A stretch of DNA of 19,702 nucleotides from Deltaproteobacteria bacterium (GCA_021372695.1 JAJFTY010000142.1:1-19702), one strand, 5' to 3'; positions 1 to 8,559 are shown, counted from the stretch's first letter. Notes: generated by a model not told the origin, from the sequence alone. Program-made: numbers and translations.

Positions 1-1451
1 CCCTCGCGGCAGGGAACGCACTTGCCGCAGGATTCCGAAACCAGGAAGTTGGTGAAGTACCTGGCCACATCGACCATGCAGTTGTCCTCGTCCATGACGA
101 TCATGCCGCCGGAGCCCATCATCGAACCGATCTTGGTCAGGGCGTCGAAGTCGACCTTGATGTCGAGGTACTTCTCGGGGATGCAGCCGCCGGAAGGCCC
201 GCCCGTCTGGATGGCCTTGAACTTCTTCCCGCCGGGGATCCCGCCGCCGATATCGAAGACGATCTCCCTGAGCGGCGTCCCCATGGGGACCTCGACCAGA
301 CCCGTGTTGTTGATCTTGCCGACCAGGGAGAAGATCTTGGTCCCCTTGCTCCCCTCGGTGCCGATCGAGGCGTACCAGTCGGCGCCCTTCTCGATGATGA
401 ACGGGACGTTCGCCCAGGTCTCGACGTTGTTGAGGTTCGTGGGCTTGTCGTAGAGGCCCTTGTGGGTCGCATGGATGTACTTCGCGCGGGGCTCGCCGGC
501 CCGGCCTTCCAGGGAAGCGAAGAGTGCCGAGGACTCGCCGCACACGAAGGCGCCGCCGCCGCGGTTGATCTTCACGTCGAAGGAAAAGCCGCTCCCCAGG
601 ATGTTCTCGCCCAGGAGGCCCGCTTCGCGGGCCTGCTTCATCGCGAGCGTGATATTCTCCACCGCCAGGGGGTATTCATTCCTGACGTAGATGTAGCCCT
701 GGCTGGAGCCGATCGCATAGGCGCCGATGATCATGCCCTCGAGGACCAGATGGGGATTCCCCTCGAGCAAGCTCCGGTCCATGTAGGCGCCGGGGTCGCC
801 TTCGTCGGCGTTGCAGATGACGTACTTGGGATCGCCTTCGGCCTTGCGGGTCTCGTCCCATTTCCAGCCTGCCGGGAATCCTCCTCCACCACGACCCCTG
901 AGGTTCGCCTTGATCACCTCCTGGATGATCTGCTCGGGCTTCATCCCCGTCAGGGCTTTGCCGAGGGCGCTGTAGCCGCCGATGGCCAGGTAGTCCTCCA
1001 GGCTCTTCGGGTCGACCTTGCTGTTCTGCCCGAAGACCATGCGGGTCTGTTTCTTGTAGAACGGGACGTCATCCTCGTGGACGATCTTCTGCCCCGTGGC
1101 GGGATCGACGTAGAGCAGCCGGTCGATGACCTCGCCCTTGAGGAGGGTCTTGTCGATGATCTCGCCGGCATCGGCCAGGCCGACACGCTGGTAGAAGACC
1201 TTCTCCGGATGGATGACCACCATCGGGCCCCTCTCGCAGAAGCCGTGGCAGCCGGTGGTGCGGAAGTCGATCTTGTCGGCGAGGTTCCGCTTGGCCAGTT
1301 CCTCACGGAAGTTGTCCACCAGTTTCTGTGTCCCGTAGGCGAGGCAGCCGGTCCCGACGCAGATCGTGATGCAGGGCTTCTTCGGGTCGCGGCCAGCCTT
1401 GAACCTCTCCTGTACGCTTTTCAATTCATTGAAGGATTTAATCTTGGTCAT
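1..1451 (-). CDS. NADH-binding NuoF/HndC/HydB-type flavoprotein subunit, partial (3' end outside window)
   Basis: This is the NAD(H)- and FMN-binding subunit of a soluble dehydrogenase, hydrogenase or complex I-like module. About 483 residues are visible from the ATG; the C-terminus is cut by the window edge. In order it shows an N-terminal thioredoxin-like [2Fe-2S] domain (C31, C36, C68, C72), the FMN/NADH domain with the glycine-rich [10 protein letters not shown] at about 186-195, the NADP/NAD-site stretch around [14 protein letters not shown] (304-317), an SLBB-like part, and the start of the N3-type [4Fe-4S] motif with C475, C478, C481. The extra N-terminal domain is typical of HndC/HydB/HoxF-like proteins rather than plain E. 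coli NuoF. The start overlaps the end of the upstream nuoE-like gene by 14 bp, which suggests translational coupling. Whether extra C-terminal ferredoxin domains follow cannot be seen. The family is clear, the exact complex is not. Confidence 0.93.
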   Translation of the reverse strand, partial: MTKIKSFNELKSVQERFKAGRDPKKPCITICVGTGCLAYGTQKLVDNFREELAKRNLADKIDFRTTGCHGFCERGPMVVIHPEKVFYQRVGLADAGEIIDKTLLKGEVIDRLLYVDPATGQKIVHEDDVPFYKKQTRMVFGQNSKVDPKSLEDYLAIGGYSALGKALTGMKPEQIIQEVIKANLRGRGGGGFPAGWKWDETRKAEGDPKYVICNADEGDPGAYMDRSLLEGNPHLVLEGMIIGAYAIGSSQGYIYVRNEYPLAVENITLAMKQAREAGLLGENILGSGFSFDVKINRGGGAFVCGESSALFASLEGRAGEPRAKYIHATHKGLYDKPTNLNNVETWANVPFIIEKGADWYASIGTEGSKGTKIFSLVGKINNTGLVEVPMGTPLREIVFDIGGGIPGGKKFKAIQTGGPSGGCIPEKYLDIKVDFDALTKIGSMMGSGGMIVMDEDNCMVDVARYFTNFLVSESCGKCVPCRE

Positions 1452-1914
1452 CAGCAGCACCCTTCTTCCCTAAATTCTTGAGGAGCTTTGTCGATTTGGC
1501 GATATTCATGTGTCCGTGATACTCACCATTCACCACGATAACCGGCCCCAGGGCGCAGGCCCCGAGACACCCCACCGTCTCGAAGGAGAACTCGAGGTCG
1601 GGCGTCGTGTCGCCTTCCTTGATGCCCAGGATATCTTCGACATTGCGGGCGATCAGATCGGCGCCCCGGACGTGGCAGGCGGTCCCCATGCAGAGCATCA
1701 GCTGGTGGCGTCCCTTGGGCTTGAGGCTGAAGGCCTTGTAGAACGTCACCACCTCGTAAACGCGGCTGATCGGCACATTGAGGCTGGCACTGACCGCGCA
1801 CAGGGCGTCCTTGGGCAGGTAGTTGAACTCCTTCTGGACATCCTGAAGGATGGGGACGAGGTAACTCTTGTCCCCGCTGTATCGCTGAACGATCTCCTTA
1901 ACCTTTTCTTCCAT
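1438..1914 (-). CDS. NuoE/HndA-like [2Fe-2S] thioredoxin-fold subunit
   Basis: This is the 24-kDa-type subunit that carries a [2Fe-2S] cluster and partners NuoF-type flavoproteins. The protein is about 158 residues, the usual length. The cluster ligands are visible as C-x4-C (CMGTAC) and C-x3-C (CLGAC). The N-terminal helical part ([19 protein letters not shown], then YLPKDAL) is typical of the family. I chose the ATG at 1914 over the in-frame ATG at 1929 because ATGAGG, at the further ATG, serves as a ribosome binding site about 9 nt before 1914. It lies 38 bp after porB and overlaps the nuoF-like gene, so it is part of the same transcript. Together the pair would pass electrons between ferredoxin or the oxidoreductase and NAD(H). 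That coupling is inferred from context. Confidence 0.92.
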   Translation of the reverse strand: MEEKVKEIVQRYSGDKSYLVPILQDVQKEFNYLPKDALCAVSASLNVPISRVYEVVTFYKAFSLKPKGRHQLMLCMGTACHVRGADLIARNVEDILGIKEGDTTPDLEFSFETVGCLGACALGPVIVVNGEYHGHMNIAKSTKLLKNLGKKGAADDQD

Positions 1915-1952
1915 TCTATTTAACCTCATCTAAGATGGTATTCTTACCCTGG

Positions 1953-2951
1953 TTACTTCGCCTTCTCGGCCCTGATCTCTCCCCGGGACTTGGAGCTGTT
2001 CATCTTGATCATGAGCATCTCATACTCGACGTCGACCCGCTCCTGGATGGCCTTGATCTGGTCCGGAGTGAGGTGGCGGAAACGCCCCTGCCCCTTCAGG
2101 TACTCGGCGACGGGGCGCCGCTTCGCGGGGGGCTCCATGGTCATCCGGTACTTGCCGTCCTCGACCTCGTAAATCGGGAAGACCCCTGACTCCATGGCCA
2201 GACGCCCCAGCTTGATGCAGGTTTCCGACGTGGAACGCCAGCCCGTCGGGCAGCTCACGAAGCAGTGGATGTAGGAGGGTCCCTTCACCTTGCGGGCCTT
2301 CTTCACCTTGTTCATGAAGTCGATCGGATAGGCCGGAGAGGCTGTCGCGACATAGGGGACGTTGTGGGCGACGATGATCTCGGGGAGATTCTTCTTCCAG
2401 ACCTGGTTTCCGGGGACCGCCTTGCCGGCCGGAGCCGTCGTCGTGGAGGCCAGAAAGGGGGTCCCGCTGGAGCGCTGGATGCCCGTGTTCATGTAGGCTT
2501 CATTGTCGAAGCAGACATAGAGCATGTCATGGCCCCGCTCCATCGCCCCGGAAAGGGCCTGGAAACCGATATCCATCGTTCCGCCGTCGCCGCCGATGGC
2601 GACCGACTTGATGCGCCGGTCGGCAATCTTGCCCTTGCGGCGAAGCGCCTTCAGGCCCGCCTCCACCCCGGAGCCGACGGCCGCGGAGTTGGGGAAGGCC
2701 ACGTGGATCCAGGGCAGGCCCCAGGCCGTCGTGGGGTAGTTGCTGGAGATGACCTCCATGCAACCGGTCGCGTTGGTGATCACGGTGTCCGGCCCCAGCG
2801 CCTTGCACATCAGACGAATCGCCAGCGACTCGCCGCATCCCTGGCAGGCGCGGTGGCCGCCGACGAAGTACTCGCTCTTGTCGACCAGCTTTGGGGCGTA
2901 AAGGTCGAAGCTCTCGACTAAATTCTTGGGATTCTTCATTGCCGTATTCAT
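1953..2951 (-). CDS. porB: Pyruvate/2-oxoacid:ferredoxin oxidoreductase, beta subunit
   Basis: This is the thiamine-diphosphate-binding subunit of a CoA-dependent 2-oxoacid:ferredoxin oxidoreductase (2-oxoacid + CoA + oxidised ferredoxin to acyl-CoA + CO2 + reduced ferredoxin). It has 332 residues. Visible motifs are the ThDP/Mg site GDGG (121-124) with FDNEAYMNTG downstream, and the four cysteines expected for the proximal [4Fe-4S] cluster (C36, C39, C64 and C234 in SCPTGW). The NTGIQRSSGTP and TTAPAG stretches are most like pyruvate-type PorB, but 2-oxoisovalerate or other 2-oxoacid specificity cannot be excluded from sequence alone. Its ATG shares one base with the porA stop codon (TAATG), so the two are almost certainly co-translated. 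A second in-frame ATG at 2939 is possible. Confidence 0.93.
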   Translation of the reverse strand: MNTAMKNPKNLVESFDLYAPKLVDKSEYFVGGHRACQGCGESLAIRLMCKALGPDTVITNATGCMEVISSNYPTTAWGLPWIHVAFPNSAAVGSGVEAGLKALRRKGKIADRRIKSVAIGGDGGTMDIGFQALSGAMERGHDMLYVCFDNEAYMNTGIQRSSGTPFLASTTTAPAGKAVPGNQVWKKNLPEIIVAHNVPYVATASPAYPIDFMNKVKKARKVKGPSYIHCFVSCPTGWRSTSETCIKLGRLAMESGVFPIYEVEDGKYRMTMEPPAKRRPVAEYLKGQGRFRHLTPDQIKAIQERVDVEYEMLMIKMNSSKSRGEIRAEKAK

Positions 2952-4117
2952 TATGCCCTCACTCCGTAAATTTCATACCGTTCCGAAAGTTTGCCCTTGG
3001 CCGCCCGCCTGACCATGTCCATGAAGTTTTCCACCTGGACGTCCCGGCCGCCGAGGCCGATGATGTAGTTGACGATCTTGGGGCGCTTCGGCACATCGTA
3101 GAGGGCCGAGCGGATCTCGGAGAAGACCGGGCCGCCGGGGCCGCCGAAGGAGATGGCACGGTCCGCAACCGCCAGCACCTTGATCCCCTTGGCCGCCTTC
3201 TTCAGGTCGTCGAAGGGGAAGGGCCGCCAGAGCTTGATCTTCAGGAGGCCCGCCTTCACGCCCTGCTTGCGCAGCTCGTCGACGGCGATCTCCGCGGTCT
3301 CGCCCATCGACCCCATGGTCACGAGGGCCACCTCGGCGTCTTCGGTCCGGTAGGACTGGACCGGTTCATACTTCCGGCCGAAGAGCTTCTCCCACTCCTT
3401 CCAGACCTCCTTGACGACCTTGATGGAGTTGACCAGAGCGTCATCCTTGGACTTCTGGGCCTCGGTATAGTACTCCGGCATGGCCAGGGTCCCCATGGAA
3501 ACGCAGTTGTCGGGGTGAAGCGCCGCGAAGGGCACGTAGGGGGGCAGGAACTTGTCCACCTCTTCCTGGGAGGGCATGATGATCGGCTCGACCATGTGGG
3601 TCAGCTGGAAACCGTCCATGTTCATGTTGACCGGGAGCATGACCCGGCGATCCTCGCCGATCTTGAAGGCCTGGATGGTCATGTCGACCACTTCCTGCCC
3701 GTTCTCGGCGAAGAGGGAGATCCAGCCCGTGTCGCGCATCGGCATGATGTCGCTGTGGTCGTTCCAGATGTTGATCGGACCCGACACGGCGCGGTTGGCG
3801 ATGAGCATGACCACGGGAAGCCGCATCGCGGATGCGATCGGCAAGACCTCGCTCATGTAGAGGAGGCCCTGGGAACTGGTCGCCGTCACGGTGCGGGCGC
3901 CCGTCGCCTCGGAGCCCATGGCGGAACTCAGGGCCGAATGCTCGGATTCCACGGTGATGAAGGAGGCGTCCACACGTCCATCAGCGACGATGTCGGACAG
4001 GTGCTCGGCCACATGGGACTGAGGCGTGATGGGATATACGGATGCTACGTCAAACCTGCAGAGTGCGGCCGCTTCCGCGGACGCAATCGCTACTTCCATT
4101 CCAACTCTCTTGCCCAT
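2951..4117 (-). CDS. porA: Pyruvate/2-oxoacid:ferredoxin oxidoreductase, alpha subunit
   Basis: This is the alpha subunit, with the pyrimidine-binding domain (YPITPQS near residue 29; TSSQGLLYMSEVL) and the C-terminal transketolase-like domain. The stretch NIWNDHSDIMPMRDTGWI is characteristic of the PorA family. It has 388 residues from MGKRVGM. The open frame continues upstream to 4270, but that extension overlaps porD and looks non-coding. The chosen ATG has a good ribosome binding site (AGGAGG, with a second AGAGG) and starts 4 nt after the porD stop. It forms the catalytic core with PorB. Assignment to pyruvate rather than another 2-oxoacid is likely but not proven. Confidence 0.93.
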   Translation of the reverse strand: MGKRVGMEVAIASAEAAALCRFDVASVYPITPQSHVAEHLSDIVADGRVDASFITVESEHSALSSAMGSEATGARTVTATSSQGLLYMSEVLPIASAMRLPVVMLIANRAVSGPINIWNDHSDIMPMRDTGWISLFAENGQEVVDMTIQAFKIGEDRRVMLPVNMNMDGFQLTHMVEPIIMPSQEEVDKFLPPYVPFAALHPDNCVSMGTLAMPEYYTEAQKSKDDALVNSIKVVKEVWKEWEKLFGRKYEPVQSYRTEDAEVALVTMGSMGETAEIAVDELRKQGVKAGLLKIKLWRPFPFDDLKKAAKGIKVLAVADRAISFGGPGGPVFSEIRSALYDVPKRPKIVNYIIGLGGRDVQVENFMDMVRRAAKGKLSERYEIYGVRA

Positions 4118-4121
4118 CCTC

Positions 4122-4418
4122 TTATTCCTCCTCGTTGACCATGACGATAGCCTTCGGCCAGCATTCATGGGCGCAGATCCCGCAGCCCTTGCAGTAGTCG
4201 AGGTTCGCCGTGAAGAATCCGTCCGCATCCTCGGTAATGCATCCTTCCGGACAGTATATATAGCAGACACCGCACTTGATGCACTTCTCGTTTTCCCAGA
4301 TCGGGCGCTTCGCCCGCCAGCTTCCGGTATGGTATTCCGAAGCGCTTCCCGGCTTGAACACCATGCATCCGGGATTGATCTCCTGCCAGGTCTCTGGCCC
4401 TTTTTTCTCTGCCATCAT
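4122..4418 (-). CDS. porD: Pyruvate/2-oxoacid:ferredoxin oxidoreductase, delta (2x[4Fe-4S] ferredoxin) subunit
   Basis: This is the small ferredoxin-like subunit that carries electrons from the ThDP site to external ferredoxin. It has 98 residues with two complete [4Fe-4S] motifs: C46, C49, C52, C56 and C76, C79, C82, C86 (C-x2-C-x2-C-x3-C each). The N-terminal part (INPGCMVFKPGS... TGSWRAKRP) is the typical PorD leader. Two adjacent ATG codons occur. The second (4415) sits at a better distance from the GAGG ribosome binding site, so the mature start may be one residue later. It lies between porC and porA in the operon. Confidence 0.93.
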   Translation of the reverse strand: MMAEKKGPETWQEINPGCMVFKPGSASEYHTGSWRAKRPIWENEKCIKCGVCYIYCPEGCITEDADGFFTANLDYCKGCGICAHECWPKAIVMVNEEE

Positions 4419-4443
4419 GTTACCTCAAGAGTTATTTAGATGC

Positions 4444-4992
4444 TTAGTTGATGAATGTGACCTGATCGTAGGCTGCCTTGGCAGCCGCGATGTTCTTCTG
4501 CGCAATCCGGCCGAACCGTTCGTTGATCGGGTGGGTCAGGGATTCGAATTTCACGGCACCGGTCACCTTGACCAGGGCTCCCAGCATGGTCGTGTTGGTG
4601 ATGGGCACGCCGAGTTCCTTCCAGGCGATCCCGGTGGCGTCGACGGTCGCGATCCGGCCCGGGAACTTGATGTCCTGCTTCAGCTCGTCGAGGCTCTTGG
4701 TGGTATTGACCAGCAGGATCCCTTCAGGCTTCAGCCCCTCCGCCACGTCCACCAGGGCCACGAGGCTTTTGTCGAGGACGACAACGACGTCCGGATGGTA
4801 GATGCCCGAGCGGATCTTGATCTGCTTGTCGTCGACCCGGTTGAACCCCGTGACCGGCGCCCCGCGTCTCTCCGTCCCGAAGCTTGGAAACCCCTGCGCG
4901 AACTTCCCCTCTTCGATGGCAGCCAGCGAGAGCAGCTCCACCGACGTGACCGCCCCCTGACCGCCCCTTCCGTGCCATCTGATTTCTAACAT
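4444..4992 (-). CDS. porC: Pyruvate/2-oxoacid:ferredoxin oxidoreductase, gamma subunit
   Basis: This is the gamma subunit, the first gene of the operon, with 182 residues. The N-terminal glycine motif HGRGGQG (about 7-13), the FPSFGTERRGAPV stretch and the IRSGIYHPDVVVVLD stretch are family hallmarks. It is needed for CoA-dependent activity of the four-subunit enzyme. A GGGAGA ribosome binding site lies about 9 nt before the ATG, and a sigma-70-like promoter lies 46-74 bp upstream. The gene order gamma-delta-alpha-beta matches archaeal-type por operons. Confidence 0.93.
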   Translation of the reverse strand: MLEIRWHGRGGQGAVTSVELLSLAAIEEGKFAQGFPSFGTERRGAPVTGFNRVDDKQIKIRSGIYHPDVVVVLDKSLVALVDVAEGLKPEGILLVNTTKSLDELKQDIKFPGRIATVDATGIAWKELGVPITNTTMLGALVKVTGAVKFESLTHPINERFGRIAQKNIAAAKAAYDQVTFIN

Positions 4993-5037
4993 TCGTCAAA
5001 TCTCCCGTTGTGATTGGCTTTTTTTGAAACGGTGTAC

Positions 5038-5066
5038 TTTCTATCTCATTCGACTGTGGCTGTCAA
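5038..5066 (-). promoter_or_regulatory. Sigma-70-type promoter of the por-nuoEF operon
   Basis: On the minus strand TTGACA (5061-5066) and TAGAAA (5038-5043) are separated by exactly 17 bp. The predicted transcription start is near 5031, giving a leader of about 40 nt before the porC start. The -35 box is a perfect match; the -10 box matches at 4 of 6 positions. Confidence 0.65.
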
Positions 5067-5369
5067 ACACTAATTTGGTGAAAGGCGTCCCAGAAAATCC
5101 GCTGACGCCGCGAATGAGAAAATCCACAGCAATATCAATGCCAGATCCAAGGCTGTTCCTCTTTGGACCCGCCAAATTTCATTTGATGAAACAATACCGA
5201 CCGTTATGGATGGCCGGCCTGCTCCCGGCAAAAATCGGCCGCCGGCCAAAAGAGTTCGCTCCGCGCACGGGAAGGGGAGGGCAAGGGCCGGAAACGGGCG
5301 ATGACTGGAAGGGGGGACGCCTCGTGCCGGATTTGCACGCCCGTGCCCAATCGGCACGGCGCACCCCTT
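5067..5369. other. Intergenic stretch between recR and the por promoter
   Basis: About 300 bp with no gene I would support. Frames are open on both strands, but their translations resemble no known protein and are rich in Pro/Arg/Gly as expected from GC-rich non-coding DNA. A short hairpin (CGTGCC/GGCACG around 5340-5357) and a GGCCGGCGGCC palindrome followed by a short T run on the minus strand (near 5232-5244) lie downstream of recR. Either could act in recR termination, but both are weak. Confidence 0.5.
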
Positions 5370-5969
5370 CTACACGCCGCGCCGGAATTCGAGACATTTG
5401 GCGAGCGTCATCCGGTCCGCATATTTGAGATCCCCGCCGACGGGGAGGCCCAGTGCGATCCTGGTCACCTTCACGTTTCGATCCTTCAGGAGCTTCGAGA
5501 TCAGGAGGGCGGTCGTCTCGCCGGGCACGCTGGGGTTGGTCGCGACAATCACCTCCTCGACGGCATCGGAGGCCACCCGGTCGATGAGCTCCCGGATCCG
5601 GAGCTGTTCCGGCCCGATCCCGTCGAGCGGCGAGAGCGCCCCGTGGAGAACGTGGTAAACCCCGCGATATCCGCCGCTCGTCTCGAGCGCGATCAGCGAA
5701 TCGGGCTCCTCGACGACGCAGATGAGATTGCGCTCCCGCGCCGGATCGGCGCAGATCTCGCAACGTTCGCCCTCGGCGAGGTTGAAGCAGACGGAGCAGA
5801 GGCGGATCTTCTCCTTGACGTCGAGGATGCTCTGGGCAAGCTGCCTGGCCTCCTCCGCGGAGACGCGGAGAACGTGATTCGCCAGACGCGCCGCCGTCTT
5901 CTCCCCGATGCCGGGGAACCTGGCGAACTCCTTGATCAGGCGCTCTATGGGCTGGGCGTAGCCGGACAT
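5370..5969 (-). CDS. recR: Recombination mediator protein RecR
   Basis: RecR works with RecF/RecO to load RecA on gapped single-stranded DNA in the cytoplasm. The protein has 199 residues, the normal length. It shows the N-terminal helix-hairpin-helix part ([20 protein letters not shown]), a four-cysteine zinc finger (C58, C61, C70, C73), a Toprim domain beginning [15 protein letters not shown], and the conserved C-terminal stretch [20 protein letters not shown]. The ATG has a GGGGGAG ribosome binding site. It starts 8 bp after ybaB and closes the dnaX-ybaB-recR operon, a widely conserved order. Confidence 0.97.
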   Translation of the reverse strand: MSGYAQPIERLIKEFARFPGIGEKTAARLANHVLRVSAEEARQLAQSILDVKEKIRLCSVCFNLAEGERCEICADPARERNLICVVEEPDSLIALETSGGYRGVYHVLHGALSPLDGIGPEQLRIRELIDRVASDAVEEVIVATNPSVPGETTALLISKLLKDRNVKVTRIALGLPVGGDLKYADRMTLAKCLEFRRGV

Positions 5970-5977
5970 GTCTCCCC

Positions 5978-6289
5978 CTACATCAGGCCGGGGATCTGCA
6001 TCCCGCCGGTGATCTTCCCCATCTCGGCAGCGGCCATCTCCTGGGCCTTGCGGACCCCCTCGTTCACCGCCGCCACGATCAGATCCTGGAGCATCTCGAC
6101 ATCGTCCGGATTGACGACCTCCTTTTCGATCTTCAAGGCGAGGAGCTCGAACTTACCGTTCACCGTCACGGAAACCATCCCGCCGCCCGCGGTCGCTTCG
6201 ACGGTCTTGGCGGCAAGCTCCTCCTGAAGCTTCAGCATCTTCTCCTGCATCTGCTTCGCCTGTTTCATGATATTTCCAAAATTCTGCAC
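5978..6289 (-). CDS. YbaB/EbfC family nucleoid-associated protein
   Basis: This is a small DNA-binding protein of the YbaB/EbfC family, 103 residues, dimeric in characterised members. The N-terminal [25 protein letters not shown] helix and the core [21 protein letters not shown] are typical. The start is GTG at 6289, supported by a perfect AGGAGG 8 nt upstream. It sits between dnaX and recR, with an 18-bp gap to dnaX, as in most bacteria. The exact role is unresolved in the family; a link to recombination is suggested by the conserved neighbourhood. Confidence 0.95.
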   Translation of the reverse strand: MQNFGNIMKQAKQMQEKMLKLQEELAAKTVEATAGGGMVSVTVNGKFELLALKIEKEVVNPDDVEMLQDLIVAAVNEGVRKAQEMAAAEMGKITGGMQIPGLM

Positions 6290-6307
6290 CGATACGACCT
6301 CCTTATT

Positions 6308-8224
6308 TCAATCTTCCGTCAGAGACGGGGACGAATCCGCGGACCCATCCTCCTCTTTCTTACCTTTGGATTGCGGAACCGACCGGCGCGCCGCAGACGC
6401 CTCGAGCACCCTCACCTCCTGCACCTCGGCGCCGGGGAAGGTGTCCAGGATCTTCCTGAGAAGCGGATGGGAAAGCGCTTCCCGGCGGATCTCCTGAATG
6501 CGGAGATTCTTCGCCCGGCCGTTTCCGTTTCCGTTGCGGCCGGCCGTCGCGCCTGCTGCGTCGGACGCCTGCGTCTCGACCTGCAGGGCCGTCTCCCGCC
6601 CGAAAAACTGCCGGCCGAACTCTGCCAGATCGCTCTGCCGTTTGAGCACGTCATCGAAGAAGAGATACCCCTTTTCGAAGCCGATCCGGAGACGGCCCTC
6701 CTCGCAGCAGAGGCACGTTCCGGAGTCGAGCTTGGCGCAGAGGGCCGGGTCCTGGCGCTTCACGTACGCCTTGAATCCCGGCCATCCCCCTCCCTGGGGG
6801 CTCCCGCCGTTCATCTGCGCGCCGGGGAGGGTGTGAGGGGCGCCGTAGGGGGCCCGCTCCTCCGCGGCCGGGGTAGCCGCCCCCGTCTCCCCCGGTGCCG
6901 GCGAATCCGCATGACCATATCCCGGCCGCGATGCGGAGCCCTTTCCGGAAGCCCCGCGATCTAAGGCCGCGCCGGACGACACCGGCACCGGCCCGGCTTT
7001 CGGAGTCGTCCCCGCGCCGGACCGCTCTCTTCCGTGGGGCGGGACCACACCGGAGCCGCCGGCCCGCGGGGCTCCACTCCCGAGGCGTCTTTCCAGCCCT
7101 TCCATCCGGGCGAGGACCGTCTCGATCGGGATCAGGGGCTCCAGGAAGGCCAGCCGGCAGAAGACCGCCTCCAGGTTCAGGCGCGGGTTCATGCTCCGGC
7201 GGACGTTCTCCTCCTCGGCCATCAGGATCTCCAGATAACGCTGGAGGGATTCGACCGGCTGCGCCGCCGCCTGGGCCTTGAGTTTGACCGTCTCCTCCGC
7301 CGGCAGATCGACCAAGGGGTCCTTCTCCCCGGCGATCCCGATGAGGAGCAGGTTGCGAAAGTGCCCCAGGAGCGTCTGGTAGAAGAAGCGCATGTCGAGG
7401 CCCGCGTTATAGGCCTCGTCGATGATCGCGAGGCAGCGGCCGGCGTCCCGGGCGATGACCGCCTCGGAAAGGGTAAAGAGGAAACGCCGGTCGGACCGGC
7501 CGAGGATCTCCTCGACCGCCGCGTCCGCGATCTCGGAACCCGCATAGGAGATCACCTGGTCGAAGATGCTCTGGGAGTCCCGGAGGCTCCCGTCTCCGGC
7601 TTCGGCGATCCAGGCCAGGCCGTTGTCGCTGATCCGGATATTCTCCTGCGCAGCGATCTTCTTCAGATTCTCGGCAATCTGTTTCAGCGGGATCCGCCGG
7701 AAATCGAAGCACTGGCAGCGGGAGAGGATCGTCGCCGGCACCTTCTGGGTTTCAGTCGTCGCGAAGACGAAGATCACATGGCCGGGCGGCTCTTCGAGGG
7801 TCTTGAGCAGGGCATTGAACGCCTCCCGGGTCAGCATGTGGACCTCGTCGATGATGTAGATCTTGTAGCGGCAGGAGGCCGGGGAAAATTTCACGTTCTC
7901 GCGGAGTTCCCGGATCTCGTCGATCCCCCGGTTGGAGGCGCCGTCGATCTCGCGGACGTCGATCGCGTTTCCGTTCGTGATCTCCCGGCAATGAACGCAC
8001 TCGTTGCAGGGGGCCGGCGTCGGTCCCTTTTCGCAATTGAGGGCCTTGGCAAGGATCCGGGCAATCGACGTCTTCCCGACGCCGCGGGGCCCGCTGAAGA
8101 GAAAGGCGTGGGCGATGCGTTCCTGGGTGATGGCGTTTTGCAGCGTCCGGACCACATGCTCCTGCCCCAGGACGTCTTCAAAGACCTGGGGCCTGCATTT
8201 TCGGGCCAGAACACGGTATTCCAC
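6308..8224 (-). CDS. dnaX: DNA polymerase III subunit gamma/tau
   Basis: This is the clamp-loader ATPase of the replicative polymerase. The protein has 638 residues from a GTG start at 8224, chosen because GCAGGAGC lies 6 nt upstream and the family starts with a short EYRVLARKCRPQVF segment. The longer open frame runs into the SRP RNA gene and is not real. It has Walker A GPRGVGKT (45-52), a zinc-binding set C64, C73, C76, C79, Walker B/DExx DEVH (126-129) and sensor 1 FATTE. Domain III is followed by a Gly/Pro/Ala-rich linker (about 395-485) and a tau-like C-terminal domain. I saw no clear A-rich slippery site for gamma production, so a single long form is likely. Confidence 0.95.
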   Translation of the reverse strand: MEYRVLARKCRPQVFEDVLGQEHVVRTLQNAITQERIAHAFLFSGPRGVGKTSIARILAKALNCEKGPTPAPCNECVHCREITNGNAIDVREIDGASNRGIDEIRELRENVKFSPASCRYKIYIIDEVHMLTREAFNALLKTLEEPPGHVIFVFATTETQKVPATILSRCQCFDFRRIPLKQIAENLKKIAAQENIRISDNGLAWIAEAGDGSLRDSQSIFDQVISYAGSEIADAAVEEILGRSDRRFLFTLSEAVIARDAGRCLAIIDEAYNAGLDMRFFYQTLLGHFRNLLLIGIAGEKDPLVDLPAEETVKLKAQAAAQPVESLQRYLEILMAEEENVRRSMNPRLNLEAVFCRLAFLEPLIPIETVLARMEGLERRLGSGAPRAGGSGVVPPHGRERSGAGTTPKAGPVPVSSGAALDRGASGKGSASRPGYGHADSPAPGETGAATPAAEERAPYGAPHTLPGAQMNGGSPQGGGWPGFKAYVKRQDPALCAKLDSGTCLCCEEGRLRIGFEKGYLFFDDVLKRQSDLAEFGRQFFGRETALQVETQASDAAGATAGRNGNGNGRAKNLRIQEIRREALSHPLLRKILDTFPGAEVQEVRVLEASAARRSVPQSKGKKEEDGSADSSPSLTED

Positions 8225-8253
8225 GGATGCTCCTGCGGCGTGGCGGGATAAGG

Positions 8254-8355
8254 GATAGCCGGGTTGACCCGCAGCACACTCCGGTGACTGCTGCCGCTGC
8301 TTCCTTCCGGACCTGACGGGGTTCACAGGCCGTCGTCGCACGGGGCCCGGCTATC
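8254..8355 (-). ncRNA. ffs: Small bacterial SRP RNA (4.5S RNA)
   Basis: The minus strand carries the diagnostic SRP domain IV core GTCAGGTCCGGAAGGAAGC (within 8297-8317), which binds Ffh. The ends close as a perfect 10-bp helix (8254-8263 with 8346-8355), giving an RNA of about 102 nt, the size of the Alu-less bacterial form. It lies 30 bp upstream of the dnaX start and downstream of tRNA-Ser, an arrangement common in proteobacteria. Exact ends are estimated from the closing helix. Confidence 0.93.
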
Positions 8356-8364
8356 TTTTCAATC

Positions 8365-8403
8365 ACGGGGTCGGGTCCCGCACACGAAAGAACCCGACCC
8401 CGT
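8365..8403 (-). repeat. 12-bp perfect hairpin between tRNA-Ser and SRP RNA
   Basis: ACGGGGTCGGGT (8365-8376) and ACCCGACCCCGT (8392-8403) form a perfect stem with a 15-nt loop. There is no T tract on the minus-strand 3' side, so it is not a standard intrinsic terminator. It may be a processing signal separating the tRNA from the SRP RNA in a common precursor, or a weak terminator. Confidence 0.6.
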
Positions 8404-8409
8404 TTCATC

Positions 8410-8503
8410 TGGCGGAGAGAGCGGGATTTGAACCCGCGGTACACCTTTGAGGGCGTACACACGATTTCCAGTCGTGCTCCTTCAGCCGCTCGGACATCTC
8501 TCC
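8410..8503 (-). tRNA. tRNA-Ser (anticodon GGA)
   Basis: The minus strand folds as a class II tRNA. The acceptor stem pairs GGAGAGA with its complement, the anticodon stem CACGA/TCGTG closes the loop CTGGAAA with anticodon GGA, a long variable arm follows, and the T arm contains GGTTCAAATCCC. The discriminator is G and CCA is encoded (8410-8412). GGA decodes UCC/UCU serine codons. A strong promoter lies just upstream. Confidence 0.96.
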
Positions 8504-8529
8504 GGTTTGCCCGGCTCTAAAACCGCGGC

Positions 8530-8559
8530 ATTATAGAGGGGTGAAAATCGTAATGTCAA
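8530..8559 (-). promoter_or_regulatory. Consensus sigma-70 promoter for tRNA-Ser (and probably ffs-dnaX-ybaB-recR)
   Basis: On the minus strand a perfect TTGACA (8554-8559) and a perfect TATAAT (8530-8535) are separated by 18 bp. The predicted start is near 8523, about 20 nt before the tRNA 5' end. No other convincing promoter is seen between the tRNA and dnaX, so read-through into the SRP RNA and the replication genes is plausible. Confidence 0.88.

Noticed and set aside
462..1481. Long plus-strand open frame opposite the nuoF-like gene
   Set aside because: It is antisense to a well-supported gene with Fe-S and flavin motifs; its translation resembles no protein and follows from high GC at third positions.
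2891..4138. Long plus-strand open frame opposite porA, with many His/Asp residues
   Set aside because: It mirrors porA on the other strand, and its composition (HDEVHV-like runs) is that of a reverse-complement reading of a GC-rich gene.
5024..5428. Open frame across the recR-por intergenic region
   Set aside because: It overlaps the por promoter and the end of recR, has low-complexity composition and lacks a family match.
7034..8251. Plus-strand open frame opposite dnaX
   Set aside because: Antisense shadow of dnaX; no motifs, no ribosome binding site, and it runs into the SRP RNA.
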